From: Bedellia somnulentella
Lineage: Eukaryota > Arthropoda > Insecta > Lepidoptera > Bedelliidae
Assembly: GCA_963576735.1 (NCBI GenBank)
Contig: OY755176.1
Coordinates: 14,679,423 to 14,743,422, forward strand
Direction: 5' to 3'
Length of the DNA: 64,000 nucleotides
Shown: piece by piece, positions 34,520 to 45,124 of the stretch
Position numbering within the stretch: the first letter of the stretch is position 1
Layout: every line of letters starts with the position of its first letter
Notes under the pieces: generated by a model
Told to the model about the DNA's origin: nothing
Seen by the model: the letters and a program-made list of their open reading frames with translations, nothing else
The model's database searches: none
Made by a program: the position numbers and the translations under genes

Positions 34520-35459
34520 CAATGTTGTACGCGCTATTCGAGTCACGCACTTTTAATATTTTTCTTAGGCAATCATTCATGTGAGCTTTTGAATCTTTCA
34601 AATACTCAACCTCCACATTATGCAAACGATCCGAATTCACTTAAGAACAAATACATGTGCATTTTTTTATATAATCTTTATTTAAAGAGTTTTATCACGT
34701 TATGACTTATGACAGAAACAGTTTTATCGGACCTCAACTCAAAAATAACATATATATAATCAATTCTTTCAGATAAAAAGAAAACAATATCTTAGCATAT
34801 GCCGACAGTGGGTCTTCTTGAAAATGAATTTAAACTACTTTGATATGATAATGACAGGTAAGCTTGCAGCTGTGTGTGACAGATCTTTGTTTTGATGCAT
34901 GCACACTACTTGTTACTGATGAAAAATTTAACTCTCACCGGGTAATTGACAAATAATTTCTTATTTTCACCGTGTGATTTTCGTTGTTAACTGAATTTTA
35001 AATTAACGGTTATAAGTTTGCGTACCTTTTCCAATGATTTTCCGCAAAAATCCAGGTGCTTTCATCTTGTAACTTCCATTCAAGGTAATCTTATAGGTTA
35101 GTCAACATTTGTTTCGCCTTTTTGCGAGCTGATATCACTATTTAACCATATATAAACATTTATTTCGCACTGTTATTGAATATAGATGTTATCTCTGTGA
35201 CTACCCGTTGTACATTAAACTACACTACACTCTGCTCATGTCTCTTACCTTCATTTTGCAACACATTCCGATAAAAATGATATCATTTTTTTCTGAGATA
35301 TATTTTTTCTTTAAAACCTCAATTTAATTGTTGGAATGTGTCGTGAACTGAGTCTAAGAGCCATTACATTACAACATGGGATCTATTTAATCTATCAGTG
35401 CTAAACCATGGTATTCGTGGAAGCTCACACATGATAGTTTTATATCAGTATAATATTTA
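34520..35459. other. Unique AT-rich DNA, nothing recognised
   Basis: No supported feature. Confidence 0.3.
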
Positions 35460-35745
35460 ATATTCACGATGTGAACACCAAAAGGGGTGATGGAAGCACT
35501 TAAACATATTTGTGCCTGGACACAGTTCCTAAGTTATAGGGGACCAACTTATTGCTTTTTTTTGTAGAGATTGCAATTAAAATCTGATTAACGCAGAAAT
35601 GTATCAAATGTATAATCCCTCACCATGTTTCCATCACCGATAATAACCTAAATAACCACCGATAAAACATTAGAAAAGACACAAAGACGCAGGTCCAATT
35701 CAGGATTTGTACTCTTAGTTTTTGTCTATAGGGTACAAAACTTAT
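35460..35745 (-). mobile_element. Very degenerate SINE-B copy
   Basis: Order of weak matches (CAAAAGGGGTGATGG, TATAGGGGACCA, CCCTCACCATGTTTCC, TTAGAAAAGACAC) follows SINE-B on the minus strand. It is old and uncertain. Confidence 0.35.
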
Positions 35746-35815
35746 TAATATTATAAATTTTAGCGAAATTATTTGTCTTTTCAATTACTGCAGTTGAGTT
35801 GACCGCTGATTCACA

Positions 35816-36067
35816 TACATACATACATACATACATATACTCACGGCTATGAATCCCTTGAAGGGGTAGCCAGAGCTAAGGAATTAGAAATACCCCAGCG
35901 ACTTTTGGAAGTTGCATGGGGAAAAGATGGTGAAATTAAGGTTGTTGGTGATGGGTCTCCAACCGCATCGCCCAAAAATCCCTTAAAAGCCCCAATACCG
36001 TTAGTCGCCTCTTACGTACACCCACCGGAAGAAATGGGGTAGTGCTATTCTAAGCCGACACTACACA
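35816..36067 (-). mobile_element. SINE-A copy, full length
   Basis: Complete copy with a perfect 11-bp duplication GCTGATTCACA at 35805-35815 and 36068-36078. Confidence 0.9.
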
Positions 36068-36189
36068 GCTGATTCACAGTAAATTTAAAACCTAAAGACT
36101 TCGAATTAAATGAATTTCATGCATCTTTTTTCAATAATTCGGCAAATAAAATATTTAATAAAAGATGTTATTAAAGGAAAGAAAAATTT

Positions 36190-36262
36190 CGACACTGGCG
36201 GGGTTCGAACCCGCGACCTTCGGGTATACGCCCCCGTCGCTCTGCCAACTGAGCTACAGTGT
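36190..36262 (-). pseudogene. tRNA-like sequence, left arm
   Basis: The minus strand gives a 7-bp acceptor stem (GACACTG/CAGTGTC), D stem GCTC/GAGC, T stem GCGGG/CCCGC and perfect Pol III boxes (TAGCTCAGTTGG and GGTTCGAACCC). The anticodon arm does not fold canonically (4-bp stem with an 8-base loop GGCGTATA), so no anticodon can be assigned and it is not a working tRNA. Confidence 0.75.
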
Positions 36263-36394
36263 CAGTTGGCATTCAGCCCGAAATTTCTCTATCCTTTGTT
36301 TCTTTTTTTACACGTTCAATAGGAGGTAGGAAACGCAAACACTACTTGAACGTGTAAAAAAAAAAGAAACAAAGGATGGACAAACAAACAAACT

Positions 36395-36463
36395 GTAGCT
36401 CAGTTGGCAGAGCGACGGGGGCGTATACCCGAAGGTCGCGGGTTCGAACCCCGCCAGTGTCAA
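36395..36463 (+). pseudogene. tRNA-like sequence, right arm
   Basis: Same sequence as the left arm in the opposite orientation, lacking the first bases of the acceptor stem. Boxes A and B are intact. Confidence 0.75.
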
Positions 36464-36556
36464 AATTTTTCTTTCCTTTAATAACATCTTTTATTTATGA
36501 GTAATAATCCCCACATGAGGAATTCATGTCAAAAAACATTAAATTAAAATATTTAA

Positions 36557-37640
36557 GTTACCGTTTTACTTATTTAGAAAACATCAAACTATTTATTTAT
36601 ACTAGATGTTATCAAAATTCGAAAGACCTACATTTTTGTTTGAAGACATCTTTTTAAATTGTGCATTTCTCTTATCAAGACCTGCACAAGGCACCAGCAG
36701 AAACAGCACGTTCCCTCAGTGTTTAAGGATTGCCGCCGAATGTTCTAGAACTAGTGTGGGAACAAGTGACATGAGATAATAAAGTGTTGTGAAGGCTTCT
36801 TTGTTTTATAATAAAAAAATATTATGAATGCTATATATGAATTCAAAGATTTTTTTCTACATTTTTAGCAACACATCAAACATATACTAGATGTTATAAA
36901 AATTTAAGCGACCACAAAAAACATCTTCTCATCATTTTCACTTGTGAATTTCTCTTATCAAGACCTGCACAAGGCATCAGCAGAAACAGCACGTACCCTC
37001 AGTGTTTAAGGATTGCTGCCGAATGTTTTAGAACTAGTGTGGGAACAAGTGACATGAGATAATAAAGTGTTGTGAAGGCTTCTTTGTTTTATAATAAAAA
37101 AATATTATGAATGCTGTATATGAATTCAAATATTTTTTTTTACATTTTTAGCAACACATCAAACATACACTAGATGTTATTAAAATTTGAGCGACAACAA
37201 AAAACATCTTCTCATCATTTTCACTTGTGAATTTCTCTTATCAAGACCTGCACAAGGCATCAGCAGAAACAGCACGTACCCTCAGTGTTTAAGGATTGCC
37301 GCCGAACGTTCTAGAACTAGTGTGGGAACAAGTGACATGAGGCAATGAAGAGTTGGGAAGTGTTTCTTTGTTTTATAATGAAAAAAAATATTGCTATATA
37401 TGAATTCGGAAACTTCCGTTTTACATATTTAGCACAACACAAAACCGGATTTATTCTAGATGTTTATCAAAATTTTATGACCTCAAAAAAATCCAGTCAC
37501 CATTTTCACTTATGAATTTCTCTTATCAAAACCTACACAATGGCATCAGCAGAAACAGCACGTTCCCTCAGTGTTTAAGGATTGCCGCCGAATGTTCTAG
37601 AACTAGTGTGGGAACAAGTGACATGAGGTAATGAAGTGTC
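36557..37640. repeat. Tandem array of about four 283-286-bp units
   Basis: The motif CTTATCAAGACCTGCACAAG recurs at 36671, 36954, 37237 and 37522 (last diverged). The motif ACTAGATGTTAT recurs at 36601, 36886, 37169 and 37455. Units also share GCAGAAACAGCACG and GAACTAGTGTGGGAACAAGT. Units two and three are the most alike. No frame runs through the units. It could be a short satellite or the internal repeats of a larger transposon next to the palindrome at 36159. Confidence 0.9.
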
Positions 37641-38390
37641 GTGGCAAGATGGCGGCGGGACGTGGAGACACGCAGAATGGCCGCGGCGAGATGCTGCGCC
37701 GTTCCTAGAAGAGAACTCACTGCCATGTGCGGGATTCCGACACGCGTCATACATGTCACAGACGTGAGTCTCTGCCACGTTTCAACGCATGTTACGACTA
37801 TTCTTTTAACTTGACCTCACTAATAAGTATTTTTGTAGTCAGGGCGTCTAGCTTTCCATAGATAACTAAAGTTCGTTTATGTCCGTTGGATTTCACATTA
37901 TAAAAAATCTGAGGATGACGTTTTTTTGCTACAAGATACAAAATGTTATTACTGATGGAACCGTAATGCTTTCAAATGAATAAACGACTTCACATCACTT
38001 GTTACTTCTGAAAATTAAACAAATCGTTTTTTCATAATCTTTTGCGGTAATAGAAAATGGGACGCAACGGCTACAATTTTTAAAGGTTGATGACATGGTG
38101 AGGGACATCGAAGATAAACGATAAATATAAAAAGCAAAATCAATAGAATAAAATAAACCATGATTCATCTACTTATTGATTAACTAATCGTATGATACAT
38201 ATCAGTCTTATTAATTACCATTACATTTTAGTGATGTGTTCGCAGTCATCTTGTAAGATTATGAGTACCCTACAAATAATAAAAAATATTATAAATAACA
38301 TTTTGAATTCGAATTTACATTAATACAATTTTAGAATAGTACGCACCCATTCCTTCTTGCAGGTCGCATAAGGAGCAATTTTTATGTTGT
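37641..38390. other. Unique DNA after the tandem array
   Basis: The first 150 bp are GC-richer, with overlapping minus-strand frames (37568-37778) that partly read the last repeat unit. No domain is recognised. Confidence 0.3.
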
Positions 38391-38529
38391 GGGGCAAAAG
38401 AGCACGTATGAAAATATTGATGGATATAAATGAAGCCAGAAAGGTTTGCTATCGTATAAAGTGGCGATCGATAGATCTCTGCCTACTCTAATGGGAACTG
38501 ATGGCGTAATTATATGTATGTATGTTTGT
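38391..38529 (+). mobile_element. RTE-type LINE 3' fragment
   Basis: GAGCACGTATGAAAATATTGATGGATATAAATGAAGCC through GTGGCGATCGATAG to GATGGCGTAATTATATG and TATG repeats match the LINE tail, with small indels. Confidence 0.75.
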
Positions 38530-39971
38530 TGTTAAATTATAAACAGGTGCACTAAATTAGATTCATAAAAGTTTCATATAGCGAAACCAGATTGCCATAA
38601 CAGCAAAACGAAATGATGATCCAAATAGCGTTTCAAAGTCTGTCGGCCGCAGCCCGCCGGCCGCGCAGCAAACACTTCTCGAATTCCACTGTTTTTTCGC
38701 CGGTTTGGACGTATTTATTGCGACACTGATTTGCTGATGGCGATCCTTTCGATGCCAGATTTGACAACCATTCTTGCACGCCGCAGACGCCATCCTTCAT
38801 TGTTATTGCCTTTGTTTGTTCCGTTATATTTAGTATCGACTCACTGGGAGTTGTTTTTGGTTCTTTCGTCAACTTTAAACACCTTGAAGAAACTAATTAC
38901 AATTCATTCGAATTTAGATTCTTAACGTTTCGGACTGTTTAGGAAGATTTGCTATTTAATAGTAAGTACTTACTGTGTGTATTATGAATAAAATAGTAAG
39001 TCAACTTGAATTTGAAAATATTTACAAAATGTTGTTGGTACACAAGTTTTATAAAAATACAGAATTATTCTGGCAATAAATATTCCATTAATAAATTTCA
39101 AATTAGCCAACAACGAAAACAAAAAGAGGACCGCAGAAAGCAGCAGTTTGGTATAAATATTGCAACAATGAGGCTATCCGAAGCGGTGGACATCGCAAAA
39201 CGAGGAGATATGAATAAGCTGCATTAATATTAATCGCATCGCATCATCCTCGTCGCAGTCCAAAGCACCAAAAGAACCACCCAACATACAACAACATTCC
39301 TAACCGCCATAATTGTTTTTGCCGATTGTCAAGAATCTTATCGAACAAAAGGCACACCGTTAGTGCTATATTTGAGAGGCTATTATTCATACGTGACAAG
39401 AAACGTACACGGTTCGACTTATTGTTTGAGATCTTCAAGTGACCAATGTTAGTTTTAAGTTGGATTCTAATAGAATAAAGGTTTGAGGTATAACAGTGTA
39501 TCAGATATGTTGTATGGAACATAATAGTAAATCATGGTTGGTCTATCCGTCGCGGAGTGGTCTGGCAGATCAGCCAATATGGCGCCCCGCTGTTTCACCA
39601 CACAAATTTACGGTCGCCTCCGGACCGCGACCGCGAGATGCCGATTCGTATGTCGTTTCAACCAAATACCTGGTTCAAACAAAAATAAGAAAACTGCCAT
39701 TGCACAACCTATAACGTATATGTATTGGCCGGATTTCTTGCATATTGGCATCCAAAACAACCCTTGAAATATATTTAAATCACACACAAAATTGCATCAA
39801 ATCCTTTCAGGCGCTTCATAGGATTTTATTAGTCTCTTTATCTGCTTTGGAAGAAAATTTCAAAATCACCTCAAGGGATCCTGATTTCCTGAAAAGTTTA
39901 TAAAATTAGTTAACTACTTTTAATGGAAAAAATAGTTTAACTACTTTTAATGTTAAGCTGTGATTAATAAT
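38530..39971. other. Unique DNA, no supported gene
   Basis: Several 60-90-codon frames occur on both strands (38563-38925, 39244-39767), but none has a recognisable domain and they overlap each other antisense. Confidence 0.3.
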
Positions 39972-40169
39972 GCCACGATTAGGGTTCCTCATTTCTCAAC
40001 TTTTTTCATTTCCCGGAGCACGAGAATTCTCGACCACTATTTCCCGGGAATTCCCGGGTTGTTGAGAAATATGGAAATTTTTAAAAAATAATGTGTGATT
40101 TAACAATAAAACTACGCTTTTTATGTAATATTCAACAACATGTTAAGCTTCAATGATCGCCTGTGTCAT

Positions 40170-40680
40170 ACCCTACCTTCTTATGATAAAAGACTATGTC
40201 ATCAAGGCTTCAAAATAATAAAACCTTTCGTCTTCCGTCAGTAAGAACCAATCTAGGAACTCACTCCCCTATTTATCGCATGTGTTCGTCAACAAACTCA
40301 GTTCGATCTCTTTTAGATATATTTAATGATAGCTTGGCAGCCGTGAAACACTCATTATCAATTTATTATAGTGCTCCATAATTATTTATTTTTTTTGAGT
40401 ATTTTTTTTGAGTTTTTTATCTTTTTTATCTTCTTTTTCATGCCTTGTTGTCTGATTTTTATTTGAATTTTTTAGTGTTCTGAGTGTTTAATTTTTAATG
40501 TATTTTTTTTTGTTCTTGTGTTTACAATCATAGGTCTAAGATATAAATATTTGTTTGTGTATTAACGAGCATGCAGTATCTACATCAAGTAGAGTGCAAA
40601 AGAAAAACATGCATCAAAATTGTTGTATTGTTACTTTCCTAATTTTGTACTTGGTTTTGTAGATCAATAAAAAAATTATA
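40170..40680 (+). mobile_element. Possible LINE 3' end nested in the hAT element
   Basis: A 61-codon frame at 40196-40381 reads KTFRLPSVRTNLGTHSPIYR, resembling the C-terminal PRTNxxxxSPxYR pattern of several LINE ORF2 proteins. T-rich 3' UTR-like sequence and an AATAAAAAAATTA end follow. The match is short and the family uncertain. Confidence 0.35.
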
Positions 40681-41218
40681 TATTATATAATATATTATAT
40701 AAACAACGTTTATTTTTAGTTTCATTTGACTTTAAGTATAGAAATCTTTAATTAAGCGAAATAAGCTCTAGCGAGATCTTTTAATCATTATTTCAACAAA
40801 CAATTAGTAGTTAGCAAACAAATAAATAAATAGTCTTTTTCTTTGGAATAAACAAATAAAATATCTTCTAAAACAGTGTCATCATGTCACCACAGTAAAA
40901 CTTAGTACCTTACAAACTAAATAACTTACTTTTAGTCCCTGTATGTACTACAAACTTTACTATTATGTAGCATAAAATAAAACGTCAGTTTTTCAGTCAG
41001 GCATAAAAAAAATTACAATCAGCCTAGCTTAATTATTACGAGCAAGGTACCTTAGTTTAGTCTTTGTATCAACTATTCAATATTTCTTATTCTTATTATT
41101 ATAAATGGATAGTCATTTCGTTACTTAAGTAAACAATAGAACCTAATAAATAATTAATAATCTTGTAGTTATAATGACAATCACAATTTAAAGCGAAACT
41201 GCTTTAAAAGTTAGCCCC

Positions 41219-41493
41219 CTATGTCTTGTTATGAATGAAATAAGCCTTTAAAAATACGAGGGCGTTTATAGCATCATCTGACAATCGTTTCGTATTTTTG
41301 TCACAAAGTTTCCTGACAATGAGAAAACCCGTTCATTTTCTGTCGATGTAGGTTTTGCTGACACAACAGCATTATACAAGTTTTCCAGATTAGGTGTTCT
41401 TTTGCCAGTTGATTCATATAACTGAAACTCTTTTTTAATCAAGCTTCTTGTTAAAACAGTTTCAATATTGCTTGTAGTGTCTGTGGCGGTCAC
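41219..41493 (-). pseudogene. hAT transposase C-terminal dimerisation region, frameshifted
   Basis: Residues 38-68 of the 75-codon frame (LYNAVVSAKPTSTENERVFS, then a Ser-Gly-Asn-Phe stretch and TKIRN) match the hAT C-terminal dimerisation domain, with its conserved P-T-S-x-x-x-E-R-x-F-S. The frame ends at 41266, but shifting by one base after the Asn-Asp gives SDDAINALVFLKAYF up to a stop at 41219-41221, the expected end of the domain. So one small indel broke it. The DDE catalytic core and BED zinc finger are not present in the element. Confidence 0.85.
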
Positions 41494-41841
41494 TCACACA
41501 CCGCGTCGCACGCGCAAGCGCGTTATTAAGAATTTTGAATTTTAGACTGAATTTCTCGATTTCTCGACTTCTCGGCCACCTTTTTCTCGTCTCGAGTAAG
41601 GCAAAATTTCCCGGGGATTCTCGGTCCGAGAACTCTCGAAGAGAAACTCTAGCCACGATTAATATGTTTTTAAAGCCAACCAAAATATGATTTAAAATCA
41701 ATACGCGAATGAAATGTGACTAATCAATTTCACTAATTCGGCAATTTTATGTTTCTGAGTTGATAAGTAGATTTTATTGTAGCGTAACTCTTGACTCCCA
41801 AGAACCAACTTTTGTGAAAAAACTCAAAAGTAGTCTTATTT

Positions 41842-42081
41842 AGTGCCGGGTTAGAATATCACTACCCCTTTCTAACCGAGGGTGTCGTATGAGGCGACTA
41901 AGGGTGTGGGGCTTTTTAAGTGGTTTTTGGGCGATGCGGTTGGAGACCCATCACCAACGATACTTTATTTTTTCCATATTCTCCCCTATTAACTTCCAAA
42001 TGCGGCTGAGGAGTTTCTAGCTCTGAAGCTCTGGCTACCCCTTTTTGGGATTTACGGCCGTGAGTATATGTATGTATGTAT
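41842..42081 (+). mobile_element. SINE-A copy, older subfamily
   Basis: Full length, flanked by a perfect 12-bp duplication GTAGTCTTATTT at 41830-41841 and 42082-42093. It shows that the older-looking subfamily also kept intact duplications. Confidence 0.88.
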
Positions 42082-42362
42082 GTAGTCTTATTTGTGGCTG
42101 TATGTATATTATAATATAATGTTTAGGTATAAACATATTATCACACAATTAATTCCTATTAAGGAAAGCAGAGACTATGCGGTGAGAGAGAGTTGTATAC
42201 GCTGATATGTCTTTTCATATTATTTTTACTAAAGGAACCACATTTCTACTGGACTCACGCTGCTCTCGTGCTTCTGTCGCCACTCCCAACATTTCCTGCC
42301 TGTTATAAGAACAAGCAAGGGAACTAGAAACAACCATGCACCGCCTTGTTGGTATCCTATAA

Positions 42363-42712
42363 ACTCAAACTCAAACATTTACGCCGTATATCTCCTAAGG
42401 GTTTGGCACAGGTACTAATACTTCTGAACATAGCGTGAAAAAGTCATCTGGTGATAAGAATACCTACGTTTTGCTTAAACAACATACTTACGTGATTGGG
42501 GGCAGGCCTATCACTGTCAGGTGACTAAGTATAACTTAGCTTTGTGGTGTTTCTTGCGATGTTTTCCCTCGCCGTTAACAAGCGTGATAAATTAACGACA
42601 CATGATTTTAGAAAAGACAAATTGGTGTAGGCCTGTCTCGGGATTTAAACCCACGCCTATCTGCATGAAAGGCGAGTGTTCTACCCATTCAGCTATCACA
42701 GTTAGTAATATA
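42363..42712 (-). mobile_element. SINE-B copy, near full length with tRNA-like head
   Basis: The minus strand begins TGTGATAGCTGAATGGGTAG (box A region), then GTGGGTTTAAATCCC (box B region). The body continues to the ATGTTTGAGTTTGAG tail. The tail differs from the ATGTT repeats of other copies and matches the one at 14398. Confidence 0.8.
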
Positions 42713-43856
42713 TAAATAATTTTGAAACCCCAGTGCCCATTCGGTACCCGCGGTTATATATGGAGTTGTTTCATCGGAAGACCACTACATATTTTACGTG
42801 TAAACAGATAAATCGCAACGTGCGTACACGTATATGTATACACATAGTAATTTCTTCTATTTATTCACCGAAGTTAACATACTTATAAATATGCACATAG
42901 AAATACTTGTGAACGCATATAAGTACGCATATGATGACCAGTGAAACATTGACACACACAAAAAACCAACACCTAAAGATTTAAGCCCCATTCTGGTTAA
43001 AGCCCATAACTGCTAAATTTAACCTTCCTACTAATTTAGCAAAGATTAAACTTGGCAAATTAGTTATGTTTGTGACTGTCTTTAGTCCCGTTGTAAGATC
43101 GAGCATATTTACAAATAAAATTATTTCGAGCGAGTGGATTCATAATATTGTTTCAAATAGCTTTTTATTTGCGTATAAATATAGAAAAACACGAGAGTTG
43201 AGAGCAGCGGGCTCTGACGACAAACGAAGGTTACACGATCCTCTCGTTTGCAACACGAATAAATATTCCTTTTATTCCAATTTGTCAGCTAAGCCACTCT
43301 CCGCGGCGACTTATCTCCGTATTCTGCGGTGAGCTCCTGCCAAAACAATACGATGCTTTAAAAAACGTGCTTGAATACAGCATTTATCATCGTTGATTAA
43401 ATACCATTGTTTTGTATCGGCAGACTCGGGGTCTCCGCGACTCGTGCTCCTTTTGTGTTTGTTCTCGACTTGCTCGAGTGCGTCCTCGTCCTCCGGCCTG
43501 CGCCCTGCTGTCTTGTCCGCGAGACCACGACCAACAATGATTTCTGTTAAATCTCTTTTGTGCACAATTTTATTACTCTCCCGAACGAACTCAATGAGAC
43601 ACAAAATTATCAACATACTATGTTTTTACATCCTATTTTATTTCAATGCGCTTTAACGACAACTATAAAATTATGACATAAATATATAATGAAGCAGTTT
43701 AATCGTTACTGTAATATCATAAAAGCACTAATTAAGGACTGGCACGATTCAATGCGGCTCATCTTATAAAAAGATAGGTACCGTTTTAAATATCTTATAA
43801 TCCTCAATAAACTCTATAAGGACAAGTTTATAATCGATTTCGAATGTTTTAACTAC
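42713..43856. other. Unique DNA, no supported gene
   Basis: Opposed frames at 43066-43656 have no domain. The 43420-43530 patch is GC-richer. Confidence 0.3.
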
Positions 43857-43868
43857 ACTACAGTGAGT

Positions 43869-44116
43869 ACGCTGTGTAGTGTCGGCTTAGAATAACACTA
43901 CCCCATTTCTTCCGGTGGGTGTACGTAAGAGGCGACTAACGGTATTGGGGCTTTTAAGGGATTTTTGGGCGATGAGGTTGGGGACCCACCACCAACAACC
44001 TTTATTTTACCATCTTTTCCCCACTCAACTTTCAAAAAGTGGCTGAGGAATTTCTAATTCCTTAGCTCTGGCTACCCCTTATCGGGATTTATAGCCGTGA
44101 GTATATGTATGTATGT
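43869..44116 (+). mobile_element. SINE-A copy, full length
   Basis: Complete copy flanked by a perfect 12-bp duplication ACTACAGTGAGT at 43857-43868 and 44117-44128. Confidence 0.9.
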
Positions 44117-44128
44117 ACTACAGTGAGT

Positions 44129-44828
44129 GCCAATGAATTGATGGACTTACTAATGCTTCCCAAAACCGTGAGACAAAAATCAAGTGCTCACCTGATAATC
44201 AGAACATTCACGTTCGTCCCCTTCGTCGAAGGAGACCAATCTCAGTGTCCTTTCTCTCCGGTAGCTAAATCATGAATAAATAAAACACACGTCTGATTAA
44301 AGAAGAAAACAACGTTTTTGGGTGAGTTAGCAGCGATGTAAGAACCCACAACTCCTGAATCTCAAACGGATCTCTCATTATCTGCTACAAAGATTGTTTA
44401 ATATGCTTTTGATTATCATGATAAATCAACGTGTTTTTACGACTTCCTAAATTTGCAAAGTGAATTCATCTCAGTGTCGCCAACGCGCGGAATGCTGGAT
44501 ACTCGTAAATATTTATGGTGTAAGTAAACAAAACAGATGACAGAAAAAGCGAATTTGTAACGTCATTAATATAATGAACATAATTATCATTAATTAATTA
44601 TAAATTCAGCGAATTCTGCCGCTCTACTTGGTTAGTTTTTCCGAAGAATGATACTGTTTGTAGCATTAGCATATTTAATCAATTGCACATTAGAACCCTG
44701 CTCAAAGGTAAGCCGACATGTGTGCTTATGAAATATTAATATTTTTCTGATCGCAACTTGTGAAGCGTTGAACAAGGTAGTCACGTATTTAGCACTGTGT
44801 GTATTTGCAATTCATTATTACTTACAAT
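44129..44828. other. Unique DNA with a possible degraded SINE-B
   Basis: At 44142-44390, TACTAATGCTTCC, CACCTGATAATCAGA and similar scraps recall SINE-B on the minus strand but are too diverged to assert. Confidence 0.25.
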
Positions 44829-45124
44829 AGCTGGCTAGTTCAGTTCGGTGTGTAACGCTATGTTCAGGAAGCGGGTTCGAATTATAAATATAAATTTTGG
44901 CTGTGTTTTGATCATCTTTAATGTAAATACAGAAATTATATTTATATTCATATTTCTTAAATAGAGAACGTCACTAAGACGCAATACAATCAACTGTGAT
45001 TTACAATGTAAGAGTGGGGGACGGTGGTCACAATTAAACCTTAGAAGAGGATTAAGTGACCACGATATAACCATTGTATAATGTATTTTGTCTTTATAAT
45101 GAATAAATAATTTAAAAAAAAAAA
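44829..45124 (+). mobile_element. tRNA-headed SINE with poly-A tail (SINE-D)
   Basis: The 5' part has TAGTTCAGTTCGG (box A-like) and GCGGGTTCGAATT (box B-like). The 3' 190 bp, ending AATAAATAATTT plus an A-run, is almost identical to 60217-60403, proving it is a dispersed repeat. The 3' end looks like that of a poly-A LINE. The 100-codon minus-strand frame here is a shadow. Confidence 0.65.

Larger units (their letters stand above)
36159..36545. mobile_element. SINE-C-type palindrome: two opposed tRNA-like units
   Basis: Left arm 36159-36319 and right arm 36346-36497 are reverse complements. Each contains a tRNA-like unit and a CTTTCCTTTAATAACATC flank, around a 26-bp loop (GGAGGTAGGAAACGCAAACA). 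The right side continues to the CCCCACATGAGG end at about 36545. A decayed relative with the same loop is at 58225-58425. It may be a fold-back element that captured or derives from a tRNA-type SINE. Confidence 0.75.
39980..41651. mobile_element. hAT-family DNA transposon, internally deleted, 1672 bp
   Basis: A perfect 8-bp duplication GCCACGAT flanks the element (39972-39979 and 41652-41659), the hallmark of hAT insertion. The ends TAGGGTTCCTC and, complemented, TAGAGTTTCTC match at 9 of 11 positions, and both subterminal regions contain CGAGAATT/CCCGGGAA-type sequence. A transposase remnant lies on the minus strand near the right end. The N-terminal and catalytic regions are gone, so it is non-autonomous. 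Confidence 0.9.

Noticed and set aside
36110..36322. 70-codon frame and similar frames at 19592, 58196 and 59161
   Set aside because: They start or run inside tRNA-like SINE heads, giving repeated peptides such as LPTELQCQ. Not genes.
36190..36463. Two functional tRNA genes
   Set aside because: Acceptor, D and T arms are good, but the anticodon arm is abnormal in the same way in all copies, and the units sit in dispersed repeats.
36557..37640. CRISPR-like array
   Set aside because: Units are 283-286 bp and continuous, with no short repeat and spacer alternation. The genome is eukaryotic.
40672..40700. AT palindrome as an origin or regulatory hairpin
   Set aside because: Simple TA-rich self-complementarity in AT-rich DNA; no further support.
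43311..43656. Opposed 101- and 87-codon frames
   Set aside because: Antisense overlap, no domain, and unremarkable codon composition.
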